In this document: positions 1-7,571 of the stretch, in pieces
Layout: the number at the start of each line of letters is the position of its first letter
Numbering within the stretch: the stretch's first letter is position 1
Assembly: GCA_964354135.1 (NCBI GenBank)
Contig: CAYGZA010000198.1
Coordinates: 1 to 12,579 of the forward strand
Reading direction: 5' to 3'
Origin: CAYGZA01 sp964354135
Lineage (GTDB): Bacteria > Planctomycetota > Planctomycetia > Pirellulales > Thermoguttaceae
Length of the DNA: 12,579 nt
Program-made: the position numbers and the translations under genes
The notes under the pieces: model-generated
The model's database searches: none
What the model was told of the DNA's origin: nothing
Seen by the model: only the letters and a program-made list of their open reading frames with translations

Positions 1-45
1 TCGCAAAGCCGCTAAAACGGTTACGTACAAAACTTAGTGCCATTG

Positions 46-73
46 GGCAGTAGGCCGTAGGCAGTGGGCAGGC
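46..73. repeat. Period-7 G-rich tandem repeat downstream of dapF
   Basis: Four consecutive heptamers read GGCAGTA, GGCCGTA, GGCAGTG and GGCAGGC, a degenerate 7-bp tandem repeat directly abutting the dapF stop codon. Such short G-rich direct repeats are common filler between genes in planctomycete-like genomes, as far as I recall. No function is evident, and it lacks the hairpin plus T-run of an intrinsic terminator for dapF. Confidence 0.5.
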
Positions 74-946
74 TCAGCGTCTCAGCCGTCGCCACTCATC
101 ATTCCACTCGCCCGAGAACACCTCCACGGCCGGCCCGGTCAGAAATACGTGATTGTTTCCGGCCCATTGGAGTTCCAGGTCGCCGCCCGGGAGGTGGGCA
201 AGGATTTTCCGCCCCGTGCGTCCGGCCAAGACCCCGGCGACGCACACGGCGGTCGCCCCGGTCCCGCACGCCAGGGTCTCACCCGACCCGCGCTCCCATA
301 CTCTCACGCGGACTTCCGCCGGCGAGAGGACTTCGACGAACTCGGCATTTACGCGGCGGGGGAAATGGGGATCGTTCTCAATCTGCGGCCCGATGCCCAG
401 CACCCACTGGTCGCTCAGCCGCTCGACGAACGTGATGCAGTGCGGGTTGCCCATCGAAACGCACGTGACCGATAGCTTCTTCCCGGCAACCTCCAGCTCC
501 GCCCCGACCACCGGGTTCCCCGGCAGCGCGGCATTGCCCGCCAGCGTGGTAGGAATCCGCTCCGGCTGGAGGATCGGCTCCCCCATGTCCACGCGGACCC
601 GCCGTACCAAGGCACCGTCGAACTCAAGGTCCAACGAGAGGATACCCGCACCGGTCTCAATGCGGAGCGTTGGCTTGCGTGCCAGCCCGTGTTCGTACAC
701 GTACTTGGCCAAGCAGCGGAGGCCGTTGCCGCACATCTCGGCCTCAGAGCCGTCGGCATTGAACATCTGCATCCGGGCATCGGCCACCTTGGACGGAAGA
801 ATGAGAATCAGGCCGTCGCCGCCGACGCCGAAATGCCGATCCGACATCCGCCGGGCCAACTCGGCCAGGTCCTCCGGCGCCGGCTGCTCGAAGCAGTCGA
901 GGTAGATGTAGTCGTTGCCTGCCCCGTGCATCTTGGTGAAACGCAT
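74..946 (-). CDS. dapF: Diaminopimelate epimerase DapF
   Basis: Cytosolic PLP-independent epimerase converting LL- to meso-diaminopimelate for lysine and peptidoglycan synthesis. The 290-aa product is close to the usual 270-290 aa. The N-terminus MRFTKMHGAGNDY is the family's hallmark opening. The two catalytic cysteines lie in MCGNGLRC (Cys72) and ACGTGA (Cys227), one in each half of the duplicated fold, and the substrate-contact stretches GGDG (42-45) and GNPH (166-169) are present. The frame stays open another 95 codons upstream. I chose the ATG at 946 because homology starts exactly there, a GGAG (plus-strand 954-957) sits 7 nt upstream, and a promoter candidate (987-1015) lies inside the extension. 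The gene stands alone, divergent from the oxidoreductase gene. In planctomycetes this step typically follows the DapL aminotransferase route (family knowledge; no dapL is visible here). Confidence 0.97.
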   Translation of the reverse strand: MRFTKMHGAGNDYIYLDCFEQPAPEDLAELARRMSDRHFGVGGDGLILILPSKVADARMQMFNADGSEAEMCGNGLRCLAKYVYEHGLARKPTLRIETGAGILSLDLEFDGALVRRVRVDMGEPILQPERIPTTLAGNAALPGNPVVGAELEVAGKKLSVTCVSMGNPHCITFVERLSDQWVLGIGPQIENDPHFPRRVNAEFVEVLSPAEVRVRVWERGSGETLACGTGATAVCVAGVLAGRTGRKILAHLPGGDLELQWAGNNHVFLTGPAVEVFSGEWNDEWRRLRR

Positions 947-986
947 CGTTCCGCTCCGCCGAGCCATAAACCCTTGGCAAGACACT

Positions 987-1015
987 ATTTTACGAAAAGC
1001 GACGCCCTCGGGCAA
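987..1015 (-). promoter_or_regulatory. Candidate sigma70-type promoter of dapF
   Basis: On the minus strand, TTGCCC (plus 1010-1015) and TAAAAT (plus 987-992) are separated by exactly 17 bp. They match TTGACA/TATAAT at 4/6 and 5/6 positions. Transcription would start near 980 and give a leader of about 35 nt before the dapF ATG. Position and spacing fit well, but this is a motif call only. Confidence 0.5.
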
Positions 1016-1172
1016 CGCGAGTCTCTCGCCCGGCGGAATCGCCGGTGCCGTCGTGGCCGTAGTCGCGCCCTCCCCCATTCGGGCGTGCCGTCCCGTCGCG
1101 AGCGAGGCACCGCCGCGAAAGTCCGCAAGCAGACACGCTGCCGCTTTGGCCCGGTCGTCGATCGTCGGGGTG

Positions 1173-1201
1173 TTGATCCAGCGCGGCGGGGATGGTATAA
1201 G
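1173..1201 (+). promoter_or_regulatory. Candidate sigma70-type promoter of the Gfo/Idh/MocA gene
   Basis: TTGATC (1173-1178) and TATAAG (1196-1201) are separated by 17 bp, with 4/6 and 5/6 matches to consensus. A start near 1208 would leave a leader of roughly 145 nt with two short inverted repeats before the ATG at 1352. It is an AT-rich hexamer in otherwise GC-rich DNA and correctly oriented. Motif evidence only. Confidence 0.45.
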
Positions 1202-1351
1202 GCAGGCCGCAGACTGGGGGGCCAGCCGCATGTGCTTGGCAAGCCGCTGACATTGGACACGGCCGCGGGCGGCCGTGCCGGGCCTCGGGGAGGTCGCCGA
1301 GGTCTTCCCGCCGACAGATTCCCACCCTTATTGACCAGAGGAGTTCTCACC

Positions 1352-2704
1352 ATGCCGCAGAGGACAGATCGCCGTGAGTTCTTGAAGACGACCGCAACCC
1401 TTGGGATCGGCTACTTCATCGCTGCCGGTGCCGGGGCCCAGGAGCCGGCTCCCCGCAAGGGACGGGGCAAAAAGAAGCGCGCTGCCGACCAGCCCGAAAA
1501 GCCAAAGTCGCCCGGCGAGCAGATCGCGTTCGCCTGCATCGGCGTGGGCGGGAAAGGCAGCAGCGATAGCGACGACGCGGGCCGCAGCGGCAACGTGGTC
1601 GCCATTTGCGACGTCGACGAGGGGACGCTGAACAATGCCGGGAGCAAAAAATTCCCCAAGGCGAAGCGATTCACCGATTTCCGCAAGATGCTCGAGGAGA
1701 TGGGCAAGAGCATCGACGCCGTGACCGTGAGCACGGCCGACCACGTCCACGCCCCCGCCGCCCTGATGGCAATGCGGATGGGCAAGCACTGCTTCTGCCA
1801 GAAGCCGCTGACGAGGACGATCTACGAGGCGCGGCTGATGGGCAAGGTCGCCCGGGAGAAGAAGGTGGCCACGCAGATGGGCAACCAAGGCACTGCCTCC
1901 CGAGGGCTGCGTCAGGCGGCGGCATGGCTTCGGGCCGGGGTGCTCGGGCCGGTCCGCGAGGTCCACATCTGGACCAATCGCCCCATCTGGCCGCAGGGGA
2001 TTCCGCGCCCCGCGCCGGCCGAATGCCCCAAGAACCTCCAGTGGGCCTTGTGGCTGGGACCGGCCCCCGAGCGGCCGTATGCCAAGGGGTACCATCCGTT
2101 CGCTTGGCGCGGCTGGTGGGATTTCGGCACCGGGGCCCTGGGGGACATGGGCTGCCACGAGATCAACACGGCCTTCATGGGCCTGGACCTTCGCAATCCC
2201 GCCTCGGTGCAGGCCGAGACCTCCGGGCACAACAAGGACAGTTTCCCCTCCTCGTCGATCGTGACCTACCAGTTTCCCGCGACCGACAAGCGGCCCGAGG
2301 TGAAGATGGTCTGGTACGACGGCGGCAAGAGGCCGGCCGCCGAACTGCTGGACGGCGCGGAGGTCCGGGCGGAGGGGCAGCTCACGATCGGCGAGAAAGG
2401 AAAGCTCTTAGGCACCGGGCAGTTCTTGGGCAAGAACAAGATCGAGCGTCCGAAGGTCGACTTCCCGATCTCCCCCGGGCATTTTGAGGAGTGGGTCCGG
2501 GCGATCCGCGGGGGCGAGCCAGCGATGTCCAACTTCCCCGACTACGCAGGGCCGCTGGCCGAGACCGTGCTCTTGGGCAACCTGGCCGTCTGGTGCGGCG
2601 AGAAGGTCGAGTGGGACGCCGAGAACCTCCGCGCCAAGAACGTGCCGGGGCTGGACACGCTCATCAGGCCGGTCTACCGCGCGGGCTACACGCTGGACGC
2701 GTAG
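1352..2704 (+). CDS. Tat-exported Gfo/Idh/MocA-family oxidoreductase
   Basis: A 450-aa NAD(P)-dependent sugar or polyol oxidoreductase-like protein, predicted to be exported folded with its cofactor. The start opens a Tat signal (RREFLK, residues 7-12, then a hydrophobic stretch to about 28) and has AGAGGAG 8 nt upstream (1337-1343). A basic/Pro linker (about 31-55) precedes the Rossmann domain with GVGGKG (64-69) and the AICDVD strand end (84-89). The family EKP motif appears as CQKP (149-152; Lys151 is the conserved catalytic lysine). The C-terminal alpha/beta domain carries GDMGCHEIN (264-272) with the conserved His269. This Tat-leader subtype is heavily amplified in planctomycetes, where most members lack a known substrate, so none is proposed. 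The gene ends 7 bp before the convergent FKBP gene with no room for a terminator between them. Confidence 0.93.
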   Translation: MPQRTDRREFLKTTATLGIGYFIAAGAGAQEPAPRKGRGKKKRAADQPEKPKSPGEQIAFACIGVGGKGSSDSDDAGRSGNVVAICDVDEGTLNNAGSKKFPKAKRFTDFRKMLEEMGKSIDAVTVSTADHVHAPAALMAMRMGKHCFCQKPLTRTIYEARLMGKVAREKKVATQMGNQGTASRGLRQAAAWLRAGVLGPVREVHIWTNRPIWPQGIPRPAPAECPKNLQWALWLGPAPERPYAKGYHPFAWRGWWDFGTGALGDMGCHEINTAFMGLDLRNPASVQAETSGHNKDSFPSSSIVTYQFPATDKRPEVKMVWYDGGKRPAAELLDGAEVRAEGQLTIGEKGKLLGTGQFLGKNKIERPKVDFPISPGHFEEWVRAIRGGEPAMSNFPDYAGPLAETVLLGNLAVWCGEKVEWDAENLRAKNVPGLDTLIRPVYRAGYTLDA

Positions 2705-2711
2705 ATGCCGC

Positions 2712-3272
2712 TCACTTGACGTCCAGAAGCTCCACCTCGAACACCAAGGTGGCGTTCGGCGGAATGACGTCGCCGGCCCCCCGCTCTTTGTAGCCCATGC
2801 TGGGCGGGATCACGAGCTTCCGTTTCCCACCGACCTTCATTCCCTTCACGCCTTCGTCCCAACCGCGAATGACCTGCCCCTCGCCAAGGTCAAAAGTGAA
2901 GGGCTTGCCGTGCTTTCGCGAGGCATCGAACTCCTTGCCGCTGGTCAGGGTTCCCCGATAGTGGACGGTCACGGCCTTGCCGCTCTCGGCAACGGCGCCC
3001 GTCCCCACCTCAAGGTCAGTGATCTCCAGCTCCGTGACGTTCCGCTGCGAAGCCGGTTTCTCGGCGACGGCGGGTGCCGGCTTCTCGGCTGCGGCCGGCG
3101 CCGGGGCGTCGGGCGTTGGGGTCGGCGCGGTCGAGGCAGCCGCCGAGCCTCCGCCCGCGCCCTTTTCGGCCGGCGAAGCCGGCTGCCTCGACACCTTCTC
3201 CTTCACCGACTGCGTGCAACCCCCCAGGACCACCAACGCCACTCCGACCAAAGCCCAAACAGCCGTTCGCAT
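2712..3272 (-). CDS. FKBP-type peptidyl-prolyl isomerase lipoprotein
   Basis: Predicted extracytoplasmic prolyl cis-trans isomerase and folding helper. The 186-aa product starts with a lipoprotein signal peptide (hydrophobic 5-16) and lipobox LGGC (acylated Cys19). A low-complexity Ala/Pro/Lys tether follows (about 30-76) with AEKPA repeated at 62-66 and 70-74, which should hold the domain off the membrane. One FKBP domain fills 80-186: VTVHYRGTL, the EFDAS turn (114-118), VIRGWDEG (134-141; Trp138 floors the active site), Tyr161 and the terminal FEVELLDV strand. The ATG at 3272 was chosen because it opens the signal peptide and has GGAAGG a suitable distance upstream; the longer frame to 3428 has no homology and crosses a dispersed repeat. 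It is convergent with the oxidoreductase gene. Confidence 0.95.
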   Translation of the reverse strand: MRTAVWALVGVALVVLGGCTQSVKEKVSRQPASPAEKGAGGGSAAASTAPTPTPDAPAPAAAEKPAPAVAEKPASQRNVTELEITDLEVGTGAVAESGKAVTVHYRGTLTSGKEFDASRKHGKPFTFDLGEGQVIRGWDEGVKGMKVGGKRKLVIPPSMGYKERGAGDVIPPNATLVFEVELLDVK

Positions 3273-3314
3273 AGATCGTTCCCTTCCACCTTCTGGTGCC
3301 ATGAGGAGCCGACC

Positions 3315-3343
3315 ATTCTCCCCGATTTCGTCGGCCTTCGCAA
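3315..3343 (-). promoter_or_regulatory. Weak candidate promoter of the FKBP gene
   Basis: On the minus strand, TTGCGA (plus 3338-3343) and GAGAAT (plus 3315-3320) stand 17 bp apart, each 4/6 to consensus, about 43 bp before the ATG. The spacing is right, but the -10 lacks its leading T. It is the best candidate in the gap rather than a strong one. Confidence 0.3.
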
Positions 3344-3369
3344 GCGCCCCCAATGGGTCCGGCGACGTC

Positions 3370-3395
3370 GGGAGGGCGAGGCTCCTGCCGAGCCG
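3370..3395. repeat. Dispersed planctomycete-type G/C-rich intergenic element
   Basis: The stretch contains GGAGGGCGAGGCTC followed by CTGCCGAGCC, with a GGCTC-CTGCC-GAGCC hairpin (3380-3394). Read on the plus strand it translates to GEAPAEP, a string I remember from many spurious planctomycete ORFs, which suggests a genome-wide dispersed repeat. Only one copy is visible here, so its repeat nature rests on memory and not on the window. Confidence 0.4.
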
Positions 3396-3491
3396 CAGTC
3401 CCGCCACGAATCCTACCGCCCCAACCATGGGTTGACGTCTCTCCCAAAGTCAGGCAGGTCTGTCTTGGCGATTCGTTTCGAGGGCGGAAGC

Positions 3492-5060
3492 CTACTCCAC
3501 CTTGACGACCACGGCGGTCACGTCGTCAGAGAGTTGCCCGTCGCCGGAGAAGTCGCGGACCGCCTTGAGCAGGCCGTCAAGAATCTCCTTGGCAGACTGG
3601 TGGCGGGCGGTGCGGACGATCTCCAGCGCGCGATTCGGGCCGAAGGCTTCTCCCGCCGGAGAGATTGCGTCCAGGACTCCGTCCGTGAGCAAGAGGATCA
3701 TCTCGCCGGGTTCGAGCGTAAGCGGCTCCGCCGAGAGGAACTCCTCCTGGACAGTGATCCCCAGGGGGAGGGCCGTGCTGGCAAGGGCCGCTCTTACGGC
3801 CCCGGCACGGTCCAGCACGTAGCCGGTCGGATGTCCCGCGCTGGAGTACGTGAATCGTCTCGACCCGGGATCCAGTCGCCCGAGGAACAGCGTCACGAAG
3901 CGATCCTGTTCGACGGTCCGGACGAGAAACCGGTTGGCGTGGGCCAGGACCGCGCTGGGGCTGCGGTGCGCCTCGGCGAGGACCCGCAGCAGGGCCTGGG
4001 TCGAGGCCGCCAAGAGCGCCGGCCCGACCCCGTGCCCGCACACGTCGCCGACGACGAACCCCACGGCATCGTCGGGCATGGCCAGATAATCGAAGTAGTC
4101 GCCCCCCGCACTCTCCGCGGGAGAGGATGCTCCGGCGACGTCGAATCCCGCAATCGCGGGAGGGGAGTGCGGCAGGAGGTGCTCCTGGATGCGCCGCGCC
4201 GTAAGCAGTTGGATCTCGTTTTCCCTGTTGGCCTTTTCTACCCGCTTGCGCTCGGTGATGTCGCGGATGTCGGCGAAGACGAGGAGGCCTTCGTCGGTCT
4301 GGAGCGGGCTGAGGCTGATTTCCGCCGGGAACTCGCGGCCGTCCTTGCGGAGGGCGCGGAATTCGAGCCCGCCGCCCATGGGCCGGATCCGCGGCCTGGC
4401 CGAGTAGTCCGTGCGATGCTCCTGGTGCCGCTTGCGATCGGATTCAGGAATGAGCAGCTCCACGGGCTTTCCCAGGAGCTCGTCCCGGGAGTAGCCGAAG
4501 ACCTGTTCCGTCTGCGCGCTTACCAGCGCGATCCGGCCGGCCGCATCGACGACCACCACGGCATCGGGAGCGGATTCCAGGAGCTGCCGAAACCGCTCTT
4601 CGGCCCGTTTGCGATCGGTAATGTCCTCGACCAGGCCTTGGTAGCGGGCACGGTAGCCGGCGCCGTCGCGGTGCTGAACGACGGTGCTCCGCACCCATCG
4701 CGTGCTCCCGTCGCGGTGCAGAATGCGATGCTCAACGGCGGGCACGTCCGCGCCGTCGAGGATCTCGGCCACGTGCCGCCGGACCAGCTCGCGGTCGTCG
4801 GGATGGACCATGTTGATCCACAAGTAACGGTCGGCGGCGAAGTCTTCGGGGCGGTAGCCGGTGGCAGAGACGCATCCCGCGCCGTGCTCGGTCGCCACCG
4901 GCGCGCCGTTGTCGAACTTCACAAGATAGGTGTAGGTCGTCACCGCGGAGAGCAGTTGGCGGTAACGCTCTTCGCTTGCGCGGAGCGATTCCTCCAACTG
5001 GGCCATGCGCAGCCGCAGGGCCTCCAACTCCTCGGCGGTCGGTGATTCCGGCAAGTCCAC
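3492..5060 (-). CDS. PAS-PAS-SpoIIE (RsbU-like) PP2C-type serine phosphatase
   Basis: Cytosolic sensor phosphatase, likely dephosphorylating an anti-sigma-factor antagonist in a partner-switching pathway (family knowledge). Numbering from the GTG at 5060 (522 aa), a short helical start (about 8-35) leads into two PAS/PAC domains (about 36-150 and 155-273), each closing with an ITDRKRAEE or ITERKRVEK linker. A coiled linker (270-298) joins the SpoIIE/PP2C domain (about 300-522). Metal-binding motifs are present: GGDYFDYL (319-326), GDVCGHG (338-344), TDGVLDA (459-465) and LSDDVT (510-515). There are no membrane segments. The start is uncertain: the frame opens at a TTG (5096) with poor RBS spacing, whereas GTG 5060 has GGGAG about 8 nt upstream. 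No anti-sigma or antagonist gene lies nearby, so its partner is unlinked. The PAS ligand is unknown. Confidence 0.92.
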   Translation of the reverse strand: MDLPESPTAEELEALRLRMAQLEESLRASEERYRQLLSAVTTYTYLVKFDNGAPVATEHGAGCVSATGYRPEDFAADRYLWINMVHPDDRELVRRHVAEILDGADVPAVEHRILHRDGSTRWVRSTVVQHRDGAGYRARYQGLVEDITDRKRAEERFRQLLESAPDAVVVVDAAGRIALVSAQTEQVFGYSRDELLGKPVELLIPESDRKRHQEHRTDYSARPRIRPMGGGLEFRALRKDGREFPAEISLSPLQTDEGLLVFADIRDITERKRVEKANRENEIQLLTARRIQEHLLPHSPPAIAGFDVAGASSPAESAGGDYFDYLAMPDDAVGFVVGDVCGHGVGPALLAASTQALLRVLAEAHRSPSAVLAHANRFLVRTVEQDRFVTLFLGRLDPGSRRFTYSSAGHPTGYVLDRAGAVRAALASTALPLGITVQEEFLSAEPLTLEPGEMILLLTDGVLDAISPAGEAFGPNRALEIVRTARHQSAKEILDGLLKAVRDFSGDGQLSDDVTAVVVKVE

Positions 5061-5420
5061 CGGCTTGGCTCCCAGTGCTCTAGCGCAAGAACGCAACCTG
5101 ATGGGAAACTCCCATTTGCGACTCTCGCTGGCCGCATAGCGCGATCACCCCCCACCGCACTTTTATTCTACCCCAAAAGTCAATGCCGCGGCGAACGGTT
5201 CCCCGGGCGTTGCCCGGTCAACTCGCCTCGGCACATCGCCTGACCGCCCCTTGTCGGGAGGCGATCGAGCGGAGGTTCCACGGCCCCGGCTCAGGCAACC
5301 ACCAACGTGCGGGGGATTTGCCGGCGTGGCTTGCGAACCGAAAATCGGCGAGAATGTCGACTCGAATCGGCATGGGCCCGGGGATTCGCAATCCCGCGGC
5401 AAATCGGGGAGGACAGTTTG
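5061..5420. other. Divergent intergenic region phosphatase / CocE-like hydrolase
   Basis: About 360 bp between divergent genes. It holds two perfect inverted repeats: ATGGGA-AAC-TCCCAT (5101-5115), close to the phosphatase start, and CCGGGC-GTT-GCCCGG (5203-5217), which has no T-run on either strand. A lone TAGAAT (minus; plus 5165-5170) lacks a correctly spaced -35, and I find no convincing promoter for the plus-strand hydrolase. The frame of the hydrolase is open back to 5307 but shows no signal or homology there. No gene seen. Confidence 0.55.
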
Positions 5421-7322
5421 ATGCGACGGCCTTTTCCTGAATGGAAGATCTGTTTGTGGTGCTTTACCGCCTGGGTCCTGCTCGGAGGGCTTCGCCCGAT
5501 TTCAGCCCGCGAGGCCCGGTACGAGGTCGTCGCCACAAGGGACGTCATGGTGCCGATGCGCGACGGCGTGCGGCTGGCGACGGACGTGTACCTGCCCGCC
5601 CGGCCCGGCGGCGCCGTGCTCCAAGAAAAGATGCCGGCGATCCTCACGCGGCTTCCCTACGACAAGGACGGGGCCCGCGGGTTGGGCCTCTACTACGCCG
5701 CCCGCGGATACGCCTTCGTGGCCCAGGACACTCGCGGCCGGTACAAATCGGAGGGGGTCTGGCACTGGATGACCGACGACGGGCCCGACGGCTTCGACAC
5801 CGCCGAGTGGCTCATGCGCCAGCCTTGGTCCAACGGCAAGTTCGGGATGATCGGCACCTCGTACGTCGGCGGCACGCAGCACGCCATGGCGATGGTCAAG
5901 GCCCCGGGCCTGGCCACGGTGATCCCGGTCGACGCGGTCTGCAACACGGGCTACCAAAGCATGAGGAACGCGGGGGCCTTCGAGTTGCGATTCTGGAACT
6001 GGATCTTCGCCATCGGTGCCCCGCAGGGGAGCCGGCAGTCGCGGGACCCGGGCACGGCCGCCGTCCTCCGGGAGATGATGGAAAACCGCCGTGCGTACCT
6101 TGCCAACCTGCCGCTCCGCCGCGGCACTACGCCGCTCAAGCACGCCCCGGAGTACGAGGATTGGCTCGTTGAGGCCATGCGGCACGGGGCCAACGACGAC
6201 TTCTGGAAGCAGAACAACATCCTCGACTACCCCGAGCTGTACAAAGATGTCCCGGTCTACCTGGTCGGCGGCTGGTACGATTCCTGGGCCGGCAACACGA
6301 CGGCCAACTACACGGTGCTCAGCAAGAGGATCAAGGGGCCCGTCTATCTGATCATGGGTCCTTGGATCCACGGAGCCCAGGAAAGCTCGGCGCACGGGCA
6401 GGTGGATTTCGGCCCCGACGCCGCCATTGCCGACCCGTTGGCCTGGCGGCTGGCGTGGTACGACCGCTGGCTCAAGGGGATCGACAACGAGGTGGGCAAG
6501 GCGGCGCCCTTCGCCGCGCCGGTGCGGATCTTCGTGATGGGGACCGGCGACGGCCGCAAGACGCCCCAAGGCCGCCTCCGCCACGGCGGCTCGTGGCGCG
6601 ACGAGCGCGAGTGGCCGCCGGCGCGCAACCGCTCCACGGAGTTCTATCTCCACGCGGGCGGGCGACTATCGACGGGCAAGCCGGGCGACGAGCAGGCCTC
6701 GACCAGCTTTCAATTCGACCCCCGCAATCCGGTGCCCACCATCGGCGGCAACATCTCCTCGGGCGACGGCATCCTGCTCCAGGGGGCGTGGGACCAGCGG
6801 GGCGGAAAGCACGTGTGGAACTTCCCCGAGCCGATCCCCCTCTCCGCCCGAAACGACGTCCTCGTCTTCCAGACCGAGCCTCTGGCCGACGACGTGGAGG
6901 TGACCGGCGAGATCGCGGTGAAGCTCTGGGCTTCCTCGTCGGCGCCGGATACCGACTTCACGGCCAAGCTGATCGACGTGTACCCGGCCGCTGCGGACTT
7001 CCCCGGCGGGTTCGACTTGAACATCGCTGACGGAATCGTGCGGGCCCGGTTCCGCGAGTCGCTCAAGGCCGAGAAGCTCATGCAGCCGGGCACCGTGTAC
7101 GAGTTTGTGATCAAGCTCTATCCCACGTCGAACGTCTTCAAGAAGGGGCACCGGATTCGGGTGGACATCTCCGGCAGCAGCTTCCCCCGGTTCGACGTGA
7201 ATCCCAACACCGGCGAGCCGCTGGGGGACAACCGCCGCTGGCAGACGGCGGTCAACGCGGTCCACCACGACCAAGAGCGGCCGTCGCACATCGTCTTGCC
7301 GGTGATTCCGATGGGGAAGTGA
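5421..7322 (+). CDS. Secreted CocE/NonD-family (S15-like) alpha/beta hydrolase
   Basis: A 633-aa serine hydrolase of the X-Pro dipeptidyl-peptidase (S15) / cocaine-esterase superfamily, cleaving ester, acyl or peptide bonds of unknown substrate. The N-terminus (MRRPFPEWK, then hydrophobic 10-24, Ala29) looks like a Sec signal or anchor. The mature chain begins with VMVPMRDGVRLATDVYLP (42-59), typical of the family. The nucleophile is Ser147 in GTSYVGG, Asp287 lies in GWYD (284-287), and His317 in GPWIHG (313-318), completing the triad. QDTRGRYKSEG (102-112) is the family's pre-nucleophile motif. A helical cap lies at about 180-280, and the C-terminal beta-sandwich (about 390-633) includes VRARFR and the HRIRVDISGSSFPRFDVN region. 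The ATG at 5421 is fixed by GGGGAGGA 7 nt upstream. It stands alone; no neighbour suggests a pathway. Confidence 0.93.
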   Translation: MRRPFPEWKICLWCFTAWVLLGGLRPISAREARYEVVATRDVMVPMRDGVRLATDVYLPARPGGAVLQEKMPAILTRLPYDKDGARGLGLYYAARGYAFVAQDTRGRYKSEGVWHWMTDDGPDGFDTAEWLMRQPWSNGKFGMIGTSYVGGTQHAMAMVKAPGLATVIPVDAVCNTGYQSMRNAGAFELRFWNWIFAIGAPQGSRQSRDPGTAAVLREMMENRRAYLANLPLRRGTTPLKHAPEYEDWLVEAMRHGANDDFWKQNNILDYPELYKDVPVYLVGGWYDSWAGNTTANYTVLSKRIKGPVYLIMGPWIHGAQESSAHGQVDFGPDAAIADPLAWRLAWYDRWLKGIDNEVGKAAPFAAPVRIFVMGTGDGRKTPQGRLRHGGSWRDEREWPPARNRSTEFYLHAGGRLSTGKPGDEQASTSFQFDPRNPVPTIGGNISSGDGILLQGAWDQRGGKHVWNFPEPIPLSARNDVLVFQTEPLADDVEVTGEIAVKLWASSSAPDTDFTAKLIDVYPAAADFPGGFDLNIADGIVRARFRESLKAEKLMQPGTVYEFVIKLYPTSNVFKKGHRIRVDISGSSFPRFDVNPNTGEPLGDNRRWQTAVNAVHHDQERPSHIVLPVIPMGK

Positions 7323-7329
7323 GGGGGGA

Positions 7330-7357
7330 GGGTTCAGGGTTCGGGGTTCAGGGTTCA
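7330..7357 (+). repeat. GGGTTCA heptamer repeats with G-quadruplex pattern
   Basis: Four tandem heptamers (GGGTTCA, GGGTTCG, GGGTTCA, GGGTTCA) begin 8 bp after the hydrolase stop codon. The G-tracts separated by TTC-A/G loops meet the usual G3-loop1-7 quadruplex pattern on the plus strand. In planctomycete-like genomes such GGTTCAG arrays recur between genes (from memory). They could impede transcription out of the hydrolase gene, but no direct evidence is visible. Confidence 0.6.
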
Positions 7358-7366
7358 GGATGTAGG

Positions 7367-7384
7367 GTGCGTGCTCGCACGCAC
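7367..7384. repeat. Perfect 8-bp palindrome with 2-nt loop
   Basis: GTGCGTGC and GCACGCAC flank a TC, forming an exact inverted repeat within GTAGGGTGCGTGC. No T-run follows, so it is not a standard intrinsic terminator. It resembles a dispersed planctomycete intergenic element that I remember only imprecisely. Confidence 0.55.
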
Positions 7385-7408
7385 GATTGCGTGGCACTGA
7401 GAGACGGG

Positions 7409-7437
7409 TTGACAGGGAGTCGGCGTGAAACTATAAT
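7409..7437 (+). promoter_or_regulatory. Consensus sigma70-type promoter of the Cys-tail / ABC cluster
   Basis: TTGACA (7409-7414) and TATAAT (7432-7437) are both perfect matches with the ideal 17-bp spacer, in GC-rich DNA where chance occurrence is unlikely. The start would be near 7444. The last T of the -10 is also the first base of the box at 7437-7452, so a protein bound there would block polymerase. A promoter this strong is usually held off by a repressor. Confidence 0.8.
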
Positions 7438-7452
7438 TCGCCAAATAACGAA
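7437..7452 (+). promoter_or_regulatory. Putative operator box 1, overlapping the -10
   Basis: TTCGCCAAATAACGAA is a TTCG-N8-CGAA dyad covering the end of the -10 and the predicted start. An inverted copy with one mismatch lies at 7572-7587. The size and position fit a dimeric repressor such as ArsR/SmtB; ArsR from this same cluster is the obvious candidate, but this is not proven. Confidence 0.5.
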
Positions 7453-7571
7453 CTGGCTCCCGGCTCGCTGGATGGAAGCCAGGGCCGGCTCGGCCGACCC
7501 GGAACGAAGCCCGAAGCGGCAGACACACGGATCGGACTCCCCTGGCAGGCGGCGGGAACTTCGTGTAATAT

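Larger units (their letters stand above)
947..1351. other. Divergent intergenic region dapF / Gfo-Idh-MocA
   Basis: This 405-bp gap holds one promoter candidate on each strand (listed separately) and the leader of the oxidoreductase gene. The leader contains two perfect short inverted repeats: GGCCG/CGGCC around a CGGG loop (1261-1274) and CCTCGG/CCGAGG around 8 nt (1283-1302). They could fold in the mRNA, but with no T-run and in GC-rich DNA they may be chance. The open frames crossing it are in-frame extensions or antisense shadows; I see no gene. Confidence 0.6.

Noticed and set aside
947..1231. 95-residue N-terminal extension of DapF
   Set aside because: It has no homology-like content, it contains the likely dapF promoter, and the true start at 946 has an RBS and the family's conserved first residues.
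689..1351. Upstream extension of the oxidoreductase frame
   Set aside because: It overlaps dapF antisense. The ATG at 1352 has a strong RBS and opens a Tat signal peptide.
2484..5045. 853-codon plus-strand open frame
   Set aside because: It lies antisense to the FKBP and SpoIIE genes, both of which have full domain motifs. Its own translation is Arg/Ala/Gly-rich with no recognisable domain, a shadow typical of high-GC DNA.
5165..5183. TTGACT and TAGAAT on the minus strand as a phosphatase promoter
   Set aside because: The hexamers are only 7 bp apart, and no acceptable -35 lies 16-18 bp from TAGAAT.
5203..5217. CCGGGC-GTT-GCCCGG hairpin as a terminator
   Set aside because: There is no T-run on either side, and it lies between divergent genes where no transcript needs to end.
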